From Bombus terrestris (Eukaryota; Arthropoda; Insecta; Hymenoptera; Apidae), in the NCBI RefSeq assembly GCF_910591885.1, contig NW_025963552.1, forward strand, positions 6,324,001 to 6,388,000: a stretch of 64,000 nucleotides of DNA, given 5' to 3'. The translations under genes and the position numbers were made by a program. Of the stretch, positions 31,170-42,900 are shown piece after piece. Position 1 is the first letter of the stretch, and the number at the start of each line of letters is the position of its first letter. The notes beneath the pieces are model-generated. The model did no database searches, was not told the origin of the DNA, and saw only the letters and a program-made list of their open reading frames with translations.

Positions 31170-33165
31170 AGAGAGCGACAATCCCCTAGGCAAGTCCAGT
31201 AACCTGGTGGTAAGAACAGAGCATCGTTCGTAGCACCCAAGATTTCCAAACATATCCTACCGCCACGTATAGCCAATCTAGCTACATCTGTATATCCATT
31301 ATTAAACTATGTCTTGTTCCTTGACAATGTTTCCAATCAACCAAAAACTTTAAGAGAAAACAGCGCTTGCCCTCCTTATAAATTAAATATCATAATGGAA
31401 CATTCGGGCAGCCGACTATATCAGGCCAACTGACTCAGTGTTCAAAGTAATTTTCCCTGCTTTCAGGTTTTTTCCTGAAACACTACTTGGCAAGTAGATA
31501 GCTACCACTGTAAGGCATTATTTAAAATAGATTTGAAACGCGACAAAATTTCGGAAATCCCCAAAAAACATCTCCAAAGTAACAGCTCAACAACGGTGGA
31601 ACTTACTTAGAGCAGCCTCTATTTCTGTCAACAAACAAGTGGTTCGTAATGTGACGACCTCTACTCGAGGTTGCGAGTGGACCTTGAGCACTGCACCTGG
31701 AGACATACCGACCCGTACAATAACATGCCGTCTCGAGAATCAAACTTGGCAAACCGTCACTTTGTCGAGAACTTTCGCTTAGTAAATTTCTCCTATTCCA
31801 GCTTATTCCACGCTATTAATTCTTGTGATTGAAATGGATCCACCCTCCGAATTCTAAACTAAAACGGGCGATAGGCGAATTACAAACTGTGAAAAAAGCA
31901 ATACTCTTAACAATGCAGCTTATCATATGGCTCTCGATACACCGTAGTACGAGCTCAGCTCCATAGGTGTCACCCGGTGCTGGAATACCTAACTGTCGTG
32001 ACTAGCAATAGTCCCCAGATGGCACGACACGTTCCGTATGCTCATCTAAGACTACATATCCTAACTTGTAATACATACAGGTAACACCACCAATTCGTAT
32101 ATCGGCACCAGGCTAATGATGATTCTATAACTATACCCTGAGTCACGAAGCCCCCACATTAAGATGGCTACCGCCTGACATACCCGTGCGCATCTCTTCA
32201 CGTCGATATCGTTGGCTTTCGCGATAAGAAGACGTGCCGTGCCAAGTGAGTGCTACCTTCCTCGTACGAAATCCAAAACCTCAACGCACCACCGAGATTC
32301 CGACGCCCTTTAAACATCGTTCGACCGTGTCGAAACCAAGCGAGGCTAATACTGTTGCACATTTTTGAACCATCGTATGCATCAGCAATTTGTCCCGTTC
32401 AATACGCCACCATCATCACCCACCATTCTGGTTTTAAAACCAAAATCATTTACCTTAGTGTTGTCCAAGGCTACCGTAAATTACATAATATTAGTCGGTT
32501 TAGTGACCAAGGTAACGCTAAACAACTAGCATGGACATAAATAAAAACTCTCAGTTTTGTAAGTTACAGTTCATACCAGCACCGGCATATTATACATTAT
32601 TTAAAAGGTTTCATCCTATCTTGGCAACATCAAATTAAAAAAGTTTAACGGAAGATGCTACCAGTAGCCGAATATATCTCAGCAGGCCACTATGTGATAA
32701 TGGAGGGAGCCATCATCCCAATATGACGCCAATTGCCTGATATCGTAAACGACACTCTCGTCCGTCGCAAGCGCAGCGATCTCAAAATCGAGTTTCGAAG
32801 AGCAGCTCTTGTTCACAACATGACGCCGAATACCAGTCCCGACAAATGTCGCCACTACTCGTGCCAATCAAGCGTATTACAAGAGGTGTCATAAGATGGT
32901 AGAATCCTACTCCCATTACAAATTTACATACCCGTCAACAGCCAAAACGTCAGCATTAGTCATTCGACTTGTTACCTCCACTCAAGCCGGTACGTACCAT
33001 AGGCCCTTGTGCAGTCATTAGTCAAAATCATCTAATATTATTTATTGGATTAGTCGATTTTAATCTAATTTAATTTAATTTGCCTTAAGGACAGTCCCTG
33101 CAGTCTTATTAATAAATATCTAACTGGTATTACCACCGTGGCGAGGTGAGCCAATATTTATATAT
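31170..33165. other. Unassigned 2-kb stretch of even composition
   Basis: Unlike the AT-rich DNA on both sides this stretch has a balanced base mix and almost no homopolymers, yet no frame longer than about 96 codons. I find no repeat partner in the window. It lies upstream of the R2-like ORF and could contain its 5' UTR, or be an unrelated decayed element. Confidence 0.4.
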
Positions 33166-33170
33166 ATTAT

Positions 33171-33545
33171 TGTAGTATCGTGGACAAAAGGCCTAAGATA
33201 TCGGCCGAATCGTAAACAATGTCACGAGAGTCGCGGCATCGTCGGGTACATCAATGTGTCGTCGGTCCTTTCAAGTGAACAGTTTCGTGGAGAAGGCCTG
33301 CGTGACCCTGGCCACGGGCGTTTTCGGGACACGTGCGCGATAGGGCGGGAAAAGACAAAAGAGATGCTAAAGACGGTGTTAGTTGATACGCCGGCGAGAA
33401 CGAATGCAAAAGGCGAACAGTATGAGTTGAGAAGCGAGAGCGTGCGAGTGCGGATGCCGAAGACGAGAGTTATAGAGAGTGATTTGAGCGGAATAAGACT
33501 TTTGTGTTTTAGTTCAAGTTGAACATTTATCGTTCTCTGTCCAAT
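33171..33545 (+). repeat. Family-4 repeat, copy 1
   Basis: It begins TGTAGTATCGTGGACAA and shares blocks with 36722-37010: 'catcaatgtgtcgtcg', 'ctggccacgg.tgttcg', 'aaaagacaaa.g.gatgcta', and a tail of repeated 'gagagtg.gagtg'-type units. Orientation is the same. The TG start and an 'aataaa' signal at 33573-33578 suggest an LTR, but the end is not defined. Confidence 0.6.
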
Positions 33546-33929
33546 TAATCTTTGTTATTTTTATTTATCTTAATAAATAGTATTAGGAGAATTTTACAAA
33601 CCTAAATTATCCTAATCCTATCCTTTTTCCGATACTACATTATTATATTCGTAATAAAACTTTTCAAATCAAACTACTGTATTATTAGATTAACTGTTTT
33701 AACTATAATCAAATCGATACTGTTACTGTTTAGCTTAATGTTACTGCATTCTTCTACAGATTTCTTCAAACATCAAATTTATTTAATGTTAGGGCTGCAA
33801 ATCTGGCCCTGTCAGTGATAACGAAATTTATCCTCTTTCATCTTGTCAAGGTAAGATTAATCATATAATTAACTAATTTTTATTTACAATTCGCAAATCC
33901 TACTGTTTTTCCAATTTTAACCATTACCA

Positions 33930-34086
33930 TTCTGTATTTTCGAAATATCGCGGGGAGACGCGGTTGCGAGAAAACGTGTCAATGGGAGTCGTAAATTCCT
34001 GTTACGATTGTAAGAAACGACACCACGAATATATCGATCCCCTGATTTCCGTTAAGATAATAGGGGTAGTTGTTGGAGTATAACAT
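33930..34086 (+). repeat. Family-1 repeat, truncated copy E
   Basis: It matches the first 150 bases of the family ('cggggagacgcgg', 'atgggagtcgtaaattcctgtt', 'cccctgatttcc') and then stops where copy F begins in the opposite orientation. The two form an inverted pair with arms of about 150 bp (33930-34080 with 34840-34983). Confidence 0.65.
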
Positions 34087-34983
34087 TGTTACGTCGCGTG
34101 AAGAGGTCCGCGCGACGTCTTCTATTGTCTGACCGTAACGGCCCAAGCGTCGTTAGAGAAACCCTCAATAAACCTAAGGCCCACCATAAACCGAGTCCCA
34201 TTAGCTTGCAGGAACCTTGAATCCTGCAAGAATTTTGGGTTTATCTGTGGTACTTAAACAAGTCATTAGGTTTATTGAGAGTGTTTAAAGATTACGGAGA
34301 AAGCTGGTATTTATAACGGGAAAAACTGGTAATTATATGATAGGGAAAACCAGGCATTTATAGAATAGAAATGTCTGGATTTTCCCATGAGTCATGCCGA
34401 TGGGATGTTTACATCTCCCGTCTTCAAGCGTTAACGTCTTAATCAATGGGTAGCGCGGATCCTTGTCCTCACATTTCCTAACTAAAAATGTAAGCAACGA
34501 ATCTGCGTTCTTCGTTCAAAGGGCACACCCATACCGAGCTTTCTTCCGTAATCACATCAGAACGAACTTCAGAGTATTTCTTCGGCTCTCACGGTGCCTA
34601 GAGTTCCTGCATTTCCTATAACTCTCACCGTTCCTGTATCTCTCAGAGTTTCCTACCACTCTCAAAGTGGCTACACGGTCTAAAGCTCCTATCATTCTCT
34701 CATCTAAGAATAATCCTTCTCTTCATTATCTGCATCTTAACCAACGGCGTTACTAATTTGTGTGATTTTATAAAGTGTTGGAAATATACATTATTATAAC
34801 TCTGTGACTCCCAGTGTTATACTAACGGAATCACCCCTATTATCCTAAACGAAATACGGGGATCGAACTATTCGTGGTGTCGATTATCCTAATCGTAACG
34901 GGAATTTACGACTCCCGTTGACGCGTATTCTAACGACCGCGTCTCCCCGCGATAGCTCGAAAATACAAACATTGCGATTCACA
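34087..34983 (-). repeat. Family-1 LTR-like repeat, copy F
   Basis: The plus strand runs from TGTTACGTCGCGTG to ATTCACA, i.e. TG...CA, about 897 bp, and carries all family blocks in the reverse order of copies A, C and G. No matching 4-5 bp duplication surrounds it, so it was probably rearranged. An extra hairpin is present: 34741-34805 pairs imperfectly with 34984-35047. Confidence 0.65.
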
Positions 34984-35052
34984 GGGTTATAAAATTTATT
35001 TCCCACACTTTGTACAATCATACAAATTAGTAACGCCGTTGATGAAAATACA

Positions 35053-35500
35053 TGTAGCGGCACTCGTCGGTAAAATTCATAACGGATTCCGTCCAGTGAA
35101 CCCGCTACACAAAAAATCGTGTTTACAGATAGACGAGTTTATTATAGATCCGACAACCTTAGGCGGTTACCGAAGATTAATCAAAATCCGTCGTTTTTAT
35201 CGTGATCATATGCCCTCGAGTCGACTACCCGAAAAGTGAAAATTCGTAAACAAGGTCGAGAGTTCAGCGTCCGTTGGGATCTTTCGAGAACTTCTTCGAA
35301 ATTAAAATCCCAACGCCTTTTGTCAACTCCGACGGTTATAAATATAGCGAACAGGGCAGTGATATCGAGTGACACGAGCAGTAGCAGCTAAGTTGATACT
35401 TCCCTTGCGCCGATTTATTCGTAATCGCAAATCAAGACAGCAGTTGTGTTATACGACTAGTGTACACGCAGGGTATACAGACTATTCGTTGGTTATCAGA
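35053..35500 (+). repeat. Family-2 LTR, diverged copy
   Basis: It starts TGTAGCGGCACTCGTC and follows the solo LTR at 10862-11387 read on its own strand, block by block, including a TATA-like 'ttataaatatag' (35336-35347) and 'tacgactagtgtac'. Its 3' end is unclear because family-1 sequence follows near 35500. Confidence 0.7.
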
Positions 35501-35995
35501 TCCAGTAGAGTGACCCTCCTGATGGAGAAGAAGTCGGAGCTGTAGGAACAGTCGGAAATGTAGGAACTCTGAGAGATGTAGGATCTGTGTGGTTCGTTCT
35601 GATGTGATTGCGGAGGAAAGCTCGGTATGAGTGTGCCTTTTGAACGATGAACGTGGATTCGTTGCTAACACTTTTAGTTGGGAAAGTGAGGGCGATGATC
35701 CGCGATGCCGATCTGTTATCATCAATATTGGGAATAAAGATGAGAGGAAGAAGCCTCCTACCAACGTGGTTCGTGGGCGACATTGTTTATGGGAAAAACC
35801 AGTTTTCCCGTTAGACAACTATTTGGTTTTTCCCATTAGGTAACTATCTGCTTTCTCCGTAATTTGTAAGAACGTACAATAGATCTAAGGACTGTTTTAT
35901 GTATCAGCTATAAACCGAAAATACTTGCAGGATTAAAGGTTCCTGCAAGCTAATAAGATTCGGTTTATGGTGGGGCCTTAGGTTTATTGAGGATT
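35500..35995 (+). repeat. Family-1 repeat, copy G (3' half)
   Basis: It matches copies A and C from the 'cgttctgatgtgattg' block through 'cctcctaccaacgtgg', 'ttcccattaggtaacta', 'agctataaaccgaaaatacttgcagg' and 'ggtttatggtggggcct'. It ends abruptly at 'tttattgagga', where the family-3 repeat begins. Confidence 0.7.
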
Positions 35996-36004
35996 TACAC
36001 TAAT

Positions 36005-36250
36005 TACGATTTGGTTCTGAGCTCCAGCCGTGACATTCCAAGACTGAAGCTCTTACAATTTGACTTTCGGTGGGATCTGTTTCTTTTTTCTTTGTTGCCC
36101 TTCAACATCTCCACTACCCACGCGTTTGTTGGCGTCCGTGACCGTTGCCACGCACCCCTTCTTTTAGAACATGCGGTGGGAGAACCGTTGGGATATCGAT
36201 GACTCATTAGGTACTTCGGCGATATACATTGTCGCCAAGTGCCTAATGAA
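36005..36250 (-). repeat. Family-3 repeat, copy 2
   Basis: This is the inverse of 15305-15500. The open frame on the minus strand (36207-36004) begins MSHRYPNG and has CSKRRGAWQRSRT, matching the other copy, but lacks the expanded IPNGP units. It abuts family 1. Confidence 0.6.
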
Positions 36251-36721
36251 AGTTGAAAGAGTCAGAATTGAATTTATCATTGTCGAGTGAAGATCCTTGT
36301 GTTATAGTGTCGTAGAAGCAGTGAGTAACGAATACGTGAAACCAGAAACAATATTTGATTTCATGTAAGAGCGAACGATATTGTATTAATCATACTGTTA
36401 TCTACAAACTAATAATATAACATTCCTACTTTTATTACACTTTCTAATTTACTTTAATCATTATATTATAAATAAAATTTTGTTTCGATGGCGCAAACCT
36501 CATCAATACCAATGATTCATCCACTTTCCCATTGACAGAGTAATGCTACTAAACAAAATCACTATTTCATTTTAATTCCCAATTTCTAGTCCTACATATG
36601 CATTTCTTATTAACGCTTATTATTACATAGCCCAACCACGACAACAGTTATTTTTATAATAAGTATTATTATAAATTTAACTTTTATTAAAACCATATCT
36701 ATTATATTTTATTATTATATC

Positions 36722-37010
36722 TGTAGTATCGTGGACAAGAGACGAGAGCCGAGGCGTCGTCGGATCCATCAATGTGTCGTCGTGTCACTGGCCACGGATG
36801 TTCGCGGCCACCACATGCATGTTGGGGCTAAGAAAAGACAAAGGGATGCTAGCCCAGGGGGTATCAGTTTAGAAGTCGTGCATAATGTTAGTTGAGAAGT
36901 CGTACAGTGTCAATTGAAAAGTCAGAGAGAGTGAGTGCAGAAGCCGGAGAGTGTGAATGGAGGAGCCGGAGAGTATGAATCGGGAAGTTGAGAGCCGAGT
37001 ATGATAATAA
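36722..37010 (+). repeat. Family-4 repeat, copy 2
   Basis: It begins TGTAGTATCGTGGACAA as at 33171 and is shorter. Its tail has five tandem-like 'gaagtcg/gaagccg' units spaced 25-30 bases apart (36869-36990). The two copies are in the same orientation 3.55 kb apart and bracket the family 1/2/3 cluster. Confidence 0.6.
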
Positions 37011-37746
37011 GACGTACGACAATGTTGTAATCAGTTCGTTGTAATGAATATTACTTGTTAAACCAAAACATCATTACTTGTCCTTACTCTAAAACCCCAT
37101 TTAAGTTACTACATATCTTCCTGCTTGACATTGGATGTCTATGAGCCATTGTTGGTTCAATCATAAATATTTCTATTGCTGCTTTTAATACTAGATACAC
37201 CAATTTTGACCGATAAGTCATTTTACTTTAATTTCGTTAATTCTGTTTTTTATTTATTAGTTTACCTCCTTTGTTCTATGCTAAATTTATTTCGAATAAC
37301 TTTAATCTTAATTTAGTTATAATTAACTTCCTGTGTATTTCTATTATGTAACGATATATACATATACCGCGGTTAATTTAATTCATTTTATTACCTAATT
37401 AGGACGAATTAGCCGATGATTATCTACACCTAGCTTTCTGGTTCTCCATAATATTGGTAAGCTAATCTATTAGAGTAAGTACCAAATTTATTTACTAATT
37501 TCTATATAATGATCAATTTATTATGATCTCATTAATCTTGCTATATCTTACTATACTTTAACTACAGCTTCTTTCTACAACTATCAATTTATTATCCTTA
37601 TTATATTTATTATATTTTATTTTTATTTTAGGCCCGGACCACCAATCCCACCCAATGCTATCAAAATCGCATTTTTCGTGGCCAGTGCCCAAATTGGTCT
37701 TTCTTTAACAATGAACTACGATTATCTAAACTCTAAATATCGGCAC
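37011..37746. other. AT-rich non-coding stretch
   Basis: No gene-like frame and no internal repeat that I can name. Confidence 0.4.
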
Positions 37747-37750
37747 TTAA

Positions 37751-37963
37751 CCCCTTCCCGTGCCATTTAGTTCGACGAAACTCGGGCCCAAGCGGTAGAT
37801 ATCGACGCGCACTAAACAGATAACGGGCAAAAAAGCAGTCCGCGAGCTCGGCTTGTTACGTTTACGTTTGGCCCAAGTATCTGGTCGCGAATCAGACTCG
37901 CGATATTCATGTTTTGGCCAAAATCTTCATCGCGTGTCTGACTCGATAAAGTATGGAAAGGTG
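37751..37963. mobile_element. piggyBac-type miniature element
   Basis: A 213-bp unit is flanked on both sides by TTAA (37747-37750 and 37964-37967), the piggyBac target. Its ends are imperfect inverted repeats: CCCCTTCCCGTGCC on the left and, read inward from the right, CACCTTTCCATACT. It has no coding capacity, so it must have moved by a transposase supplied elsewhere. Family assignment rests on the TTAA target and CCC-type ends. Confidence 0.7.
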
Positions 37964-37967
37964 TTAA

Positions 37968-39034
37968 TACAAGAATATTCAAACTGTATACATAATTAAT
38001 ATTTAATATAAAATTAAATATTTATTTTAATTACACGTCAACTTTATTATCTACCCTATCTTTCTGTCTATGACCTATGTCCACCTTAACATGTGACTCG
38101 TAGTTATTTATTCGTTATAGTTCCCGAACTGTAATTGCACTTTATTTCAATTCTTATTCTAGTCAAATTCTAATTCTTATTTCCTTTAATTTAGCCAATA
38201 AATTAACTTAATATTAATTTAGCTCACTCTAATTTTAATAAAAATCCACTATACTCTTACTCACTCAAAAACATTAATTGTTATATAGCCCCGTTACGCC
38301 TTCCAATTTGGCTTGCGACTTCTCGCATCCGTTAAACCCTCTCATCTTATTCAAGTCAACATCAAACTAAAATCACTGTACGTACCCGTGACACCATAAT
38401 TCATATCACATGGGAATTATCCATCACTATCTAGCTCGTTAAAAATTGGCATTTCTCATGTTTCCTTTAAACTAATTCCACCCACGTTATGACACATCTA
38501 CCCCTAACCAACTACTATTACAATTAGCCTTATGCTCATGAGCAGAAGCTCGCGGCATACATGTCCGCAAGCAACGTCTCGAGTTGAACTCCAGTTTTGC
38601 TGCTAATTAAACTCGGTTGTCTGATTTCTAAGATTTTACGTGTTTTACATGATAGGTCGATCTGCACATTTTTCGTAATATGATAATGATATAATGATTT
38701 TCAGTCTGTAATGGTACGAACGTCAATTCTTTCAGCTTGAATACAGCAGTTGGGTAAGTTTTGACTGTCTGTTGGTTACTAATTAATTCGAATCTGCATT
38801 CAGGTGAACTGATTCTATTGTGACGTGGTTGAGCTTCCTTACAAATGTGGATGACTGCCGTTCGTTTATATTTGTTTAAGTAGTGGCTATCGACAAAAGT
38901 GTATTGTTCTATGTTGGTTAGTATTAGACCAGTTTCTACTACAGGTGCGATAAATACAGAGTTTTGCTTGAAAGGTATCGGATATATTTTTGTTATTTTA
39001 AATTCGTTATCTTCTAATAGTGGTACAATTATCG
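37968..39034. other. AT-rich non-coding stretch before the gypsy element
   Basis: I see no protein-like frame. A plus-strand frame at 38899-39129 runs into the LTR and is not convincing. Confidence 0.4.
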
Positions 39035-39038
39035 TATA

Positions 39039-39977
39039 TGTCGGAGATGAAAGAACACCGTGGCCTTCCCTTTGGAATTCATTGGATAACCCCCAATATT
39101 TTAGTCTCTATAATTTAACTCGATTATAATTTTTCGAGATTTGTGATAATGAGCTTAGGCTCGAGGCGACAATCAGTCGTCGAACGTAGCCGCGGTCAAA
39201 GGGATGAACGTTTTATCTAACAAAGGCACAGAGTAACTCTATACCTCTCCTTAAAAGAAATAGTCGTAGCGATACGTGGCAGTAAATACTTCAATAGTTT
39301 CTATCCCGCGGCCCCCCCACACGCAGATTTTGTCCTCCGGGTAAGATGATCGCCGGGTGTCGGCATGCCTTTGTGGTGTATGTTTAGCTAACGTGAGGAC
39401 CCGCTATGGATCTTAAGATTTAGTCAAGCGAAGTCCGTCAAGTAGTCTTTGTTGCAACTACGGAAAGATAGGAGAAGCCTATCTTCCACGAACGATGCCC
39501 CCGTCAACAACCTCCCCTTAAGGGCGGCCAGCATCTCTTTCAAAACGCCGATATGGAGATCGACCAATGAGCAACAGCGCTAATTTCCCTCACCTTTGGA
39601 ACGAAAGCTTTCTTTGACGAATCCGAGGATCTCATATCCTTAGACCCACCCAACATAGTTCTCCTCGACGACATCGTCGAGACGGAGAGTCATTCTTTCG
39701 TACGATCTCATCGACGAATGACAGTGCCACCTTACAACCAGTGAATACCTCACATCTAGTTAACAAAGAGTTAGACTTGAACTGTGCGAGAACATACGTT
39801 CACCATCCCGTGACCGCGGATTCGTTTCGAACCTAAGGTCATTATCACTAGTGCTACGAGTGCTTAATCTTGTTAATAAGCCCGTGCTAATAAACTCTCC
39901 GTTGTATCACGACAATGGCTAATTCTAATGAAAATTCATTAAACGCCCATCTCCATAATCCTGACTTCAATCCGACA
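39039..39977 (+). repeat. 5' LTR of the gypsy-like element (subfamily I)
   Basis: It starts TGTCGGAGATGAAAGAAC and ends TCCGACA, aligned to the end of the other LTRs (ACCCGACA). Its first 700 bp are nearly identical to the solo LTR at 49164, but distinctly different from this element's own 3' LTR. The last 63 bases include the first ATG of gag-pol. A C8 run (39313-39320) replaces the 'gcccgcc' of the other copy. Confidence 0.85.
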
Positions 39978-42900
39978 TCAGAAGTGGGATCAGGGCCATA
40001 CGTAACGATGGAACAACTCATGGCTATCGTGCGCCAGATAACTCAGCCGCGAGAGCAAAGACCGAGTGAAACATCTACGATCGTGCCGCTTCCGCGTTTT
40101 AACCCCGGAAGCTTGGGTTCCGACCCAGCCGCATGGTGTGCGACTGTTGACGTGATCATGGAAGAAAAACCTTTGCAAGGCGGTGCGCTACTTTGTGCCT
40201 TGAGTGCCGCTCTAGAAAGCCCGGCAGCGCAGTGGCTTACACAAGTACCTGCTACTCAAATTTCCTCTTGGCCAAAGTTTAAAGACCGTTTCCTTACACG
40301 CTTTGGTGGGAAAGAGACAGCTGCCACGGTGCTATGGAAGATGAAAAACCAAGCACGACTGGAGGGTGAAACCCTGGGAGATTACAGCAGCCGTTTACGT
40401 TCCTTCCTGATGGCGAGGTGGGAAAGGTGTACCAAGGACGAGATAGTCAACGCTGTCGTGCTCCTTCATATAGGTTCACAGGACCAGCGCGTCCTACGGA
40501 TAGCACTCACGAACGATATCAAGACCGAGGACCAGCTCACAGGCGAAATGACAGTGCTCTTCGATTCTGTGAAGAGGCCGGCGTCTTCAGTAAGCAACTC
40601 CTCCGCGAGTCCCGAAGCTAAACGGCATAAGCCTTCTGACTCCCGACACAAGTGCTACCACTGCGGTAGACACGGACATAAAGCATCTGAGTGCCGCGAG
40701 AGGACAAGACTGGAGGCGGAGAAACGCAATCGAAAATCAGGGGAAAACCGGGCTGCCACGTCTTCGAAGGTGTCCTGCTACAGGTGTAACGAGGAGGGCC
40801 ACATCGCGCCCAACTGCCCGACCTTACGTAGAGGAAACCCTGCTACGAAAGAGGAGCGACAGGTTAACTTCTGCGTGGTGGAGGCCCCGACCGGTAAATT
40901 AAGTCACCAGGGTGAGTCGTTCCTGTTTTGCTTTGATTCCGGAGCTGAATGCTCATTAATCAAAGAATCGGTAGCTTCAAAATTTTCCGGCAAGAGAACG
41001 ACCGAGATAGTAGTAATGCGAGGAATTGGGAACACTTGCGTTAAGAGTACGACCCAAATTCTGTCCGCCGTATGTATCAGCGGTCTAACACTGGAGGTAA
41101 TTTTTCACGTCCTTGCCGACAATTACTTAAAACACGATATTATTATTGGGTGCGAAATTTTAAGCCAAGGCTTCGACGTACTCATGACGCGCAATAGCCT
41201 CGATATTTGTAAGTCGAAAACGGTTAATGTCTGTAATAATATCGCCGAACCTGCGATCGATCTCAATGATGTAGACACCGAGGTACTCGGCGACGATAAA
41301 GACCGATTGATTTCCATTCTCGACAGATTCAAAAACTCGTTCATCTCGGGTTTCCCACGTATCCGCGTAAATACGGGCCAATTAGAAATACGGTTGATCG
41401 ACCCTAACATCACCGTCCAAAGAAGCCCCTATAGACTTAGCGAGGAAGAGCGGAGAATCGTACGAGCGCGAATCAGCGAACTACTCAGAGCTAACATTAT
41501 AAGACCTAGCAATTCGCCGTTCGCGAGCCCCATGCTACTCGTGAAGAAAAAGGACGGTTGGGATAGATTGTGCGTAGATTTTCGAGCGTTAAATAAGAAT
41601 ACGGTCGCGGATCGGTACCCCCTACCCCTTATCGCGGACCAAATCGCGAGGTTACAAACGGCGAAATACTTCATTAGCCTGGACATGGCCAGCGGGTTCC
41701 ACCAAATTCCTATACACCCCAATTCGGCGGAATACACGGCGTTCGTTACACCCGACGGGCAGTACGAGTACGTAACGATGCCGTTCGGATTGAAAAATGC
41801 ACCGTCCGTTTTTCAGAGGGCCATTTTCAATGCCCTGGGCGACCTTGCGTATTCCTACGTCGTTGTCTATTTGGATGACGTCCTAATTATCGCCGACTCA
41901 ATAGATCAAGCCTTAGAGAGGTTGGACATCGTGTTAAGTACCCTTGTAAACGCCGGGTTTTCGTTTAACTTTTCTAAGTGCTCTTTCCTGAAGACGTCGA
42001 TACTCTATTTGGGATACGTAATCCAGAACGGAGAAGTCCGTCCCAACCCGGGTAAAGTATATGCCTTAAGCTCCCTACCCGCGCCGACGACCGTCACACA
42101 GCTCAGGCAGTTCACAGGGCTAGCCTCGTACTTTCGGAAGTTCATCCCTAAATTTTCACAATTGTTAAAACCCTTATACGCGCTTACGTCCGGCAGTAAA
42201 AATATAACATGGGCGGACAGGCACGAAAAAATAAGACAAGAGGTAATCTCCGTTCTGACCGACGCACCGGTGTTAATGCTATTTGACCCCAATTACCCAA
42301 TAGAATTACATACCGATGCTAGCTCCGAAGGATTTGGGGCTATTTTGATGCACAAGGTGGAAGGTAAAAATCGAGTAGTGGAGTACTATAGTAAAAGAAC
42401 CAGCCTCACGGAATCCAGATATCACTCTTATGAACTCGAAACATTAGCTGTTGTAAACGCCATAAAACATTTTCGCCACTACCTGCACGGACGGGAATTT
42501 CTTGTCGTCACGGACTGCAATTCATTAAAGGCGTCTAAGAGCAAAGTACATTTGAATGACAGGGTACACAGGTGGTGGGCTTACTTGCAAACGTTTATCT
42601 TCGACATTGTGTATCGGGAGGGCAAGCGAATGGCTCACGTAGATTTCTTTTCGCGAAATCCCACAGGCGTTGACCCTATTAGATTCGACAAAATCAAAGA
42701 GAAAATGGTTAATCTGGCCGAAATTTCGGAAGACTGGCTACTAGCCGAACAACGTCGTGACCCCCAAATTTCGGGAATTGTCGAAAAGTTGCAAAATGAT
42801 GAGCTCGCGGAAGACATCGCGAATACTTACGAATTACGGTCCGGTACTCTCTACCGGAAAATTCAAAGAAGAGGCAGGACTCTCAGTTTACCTATTGTTC

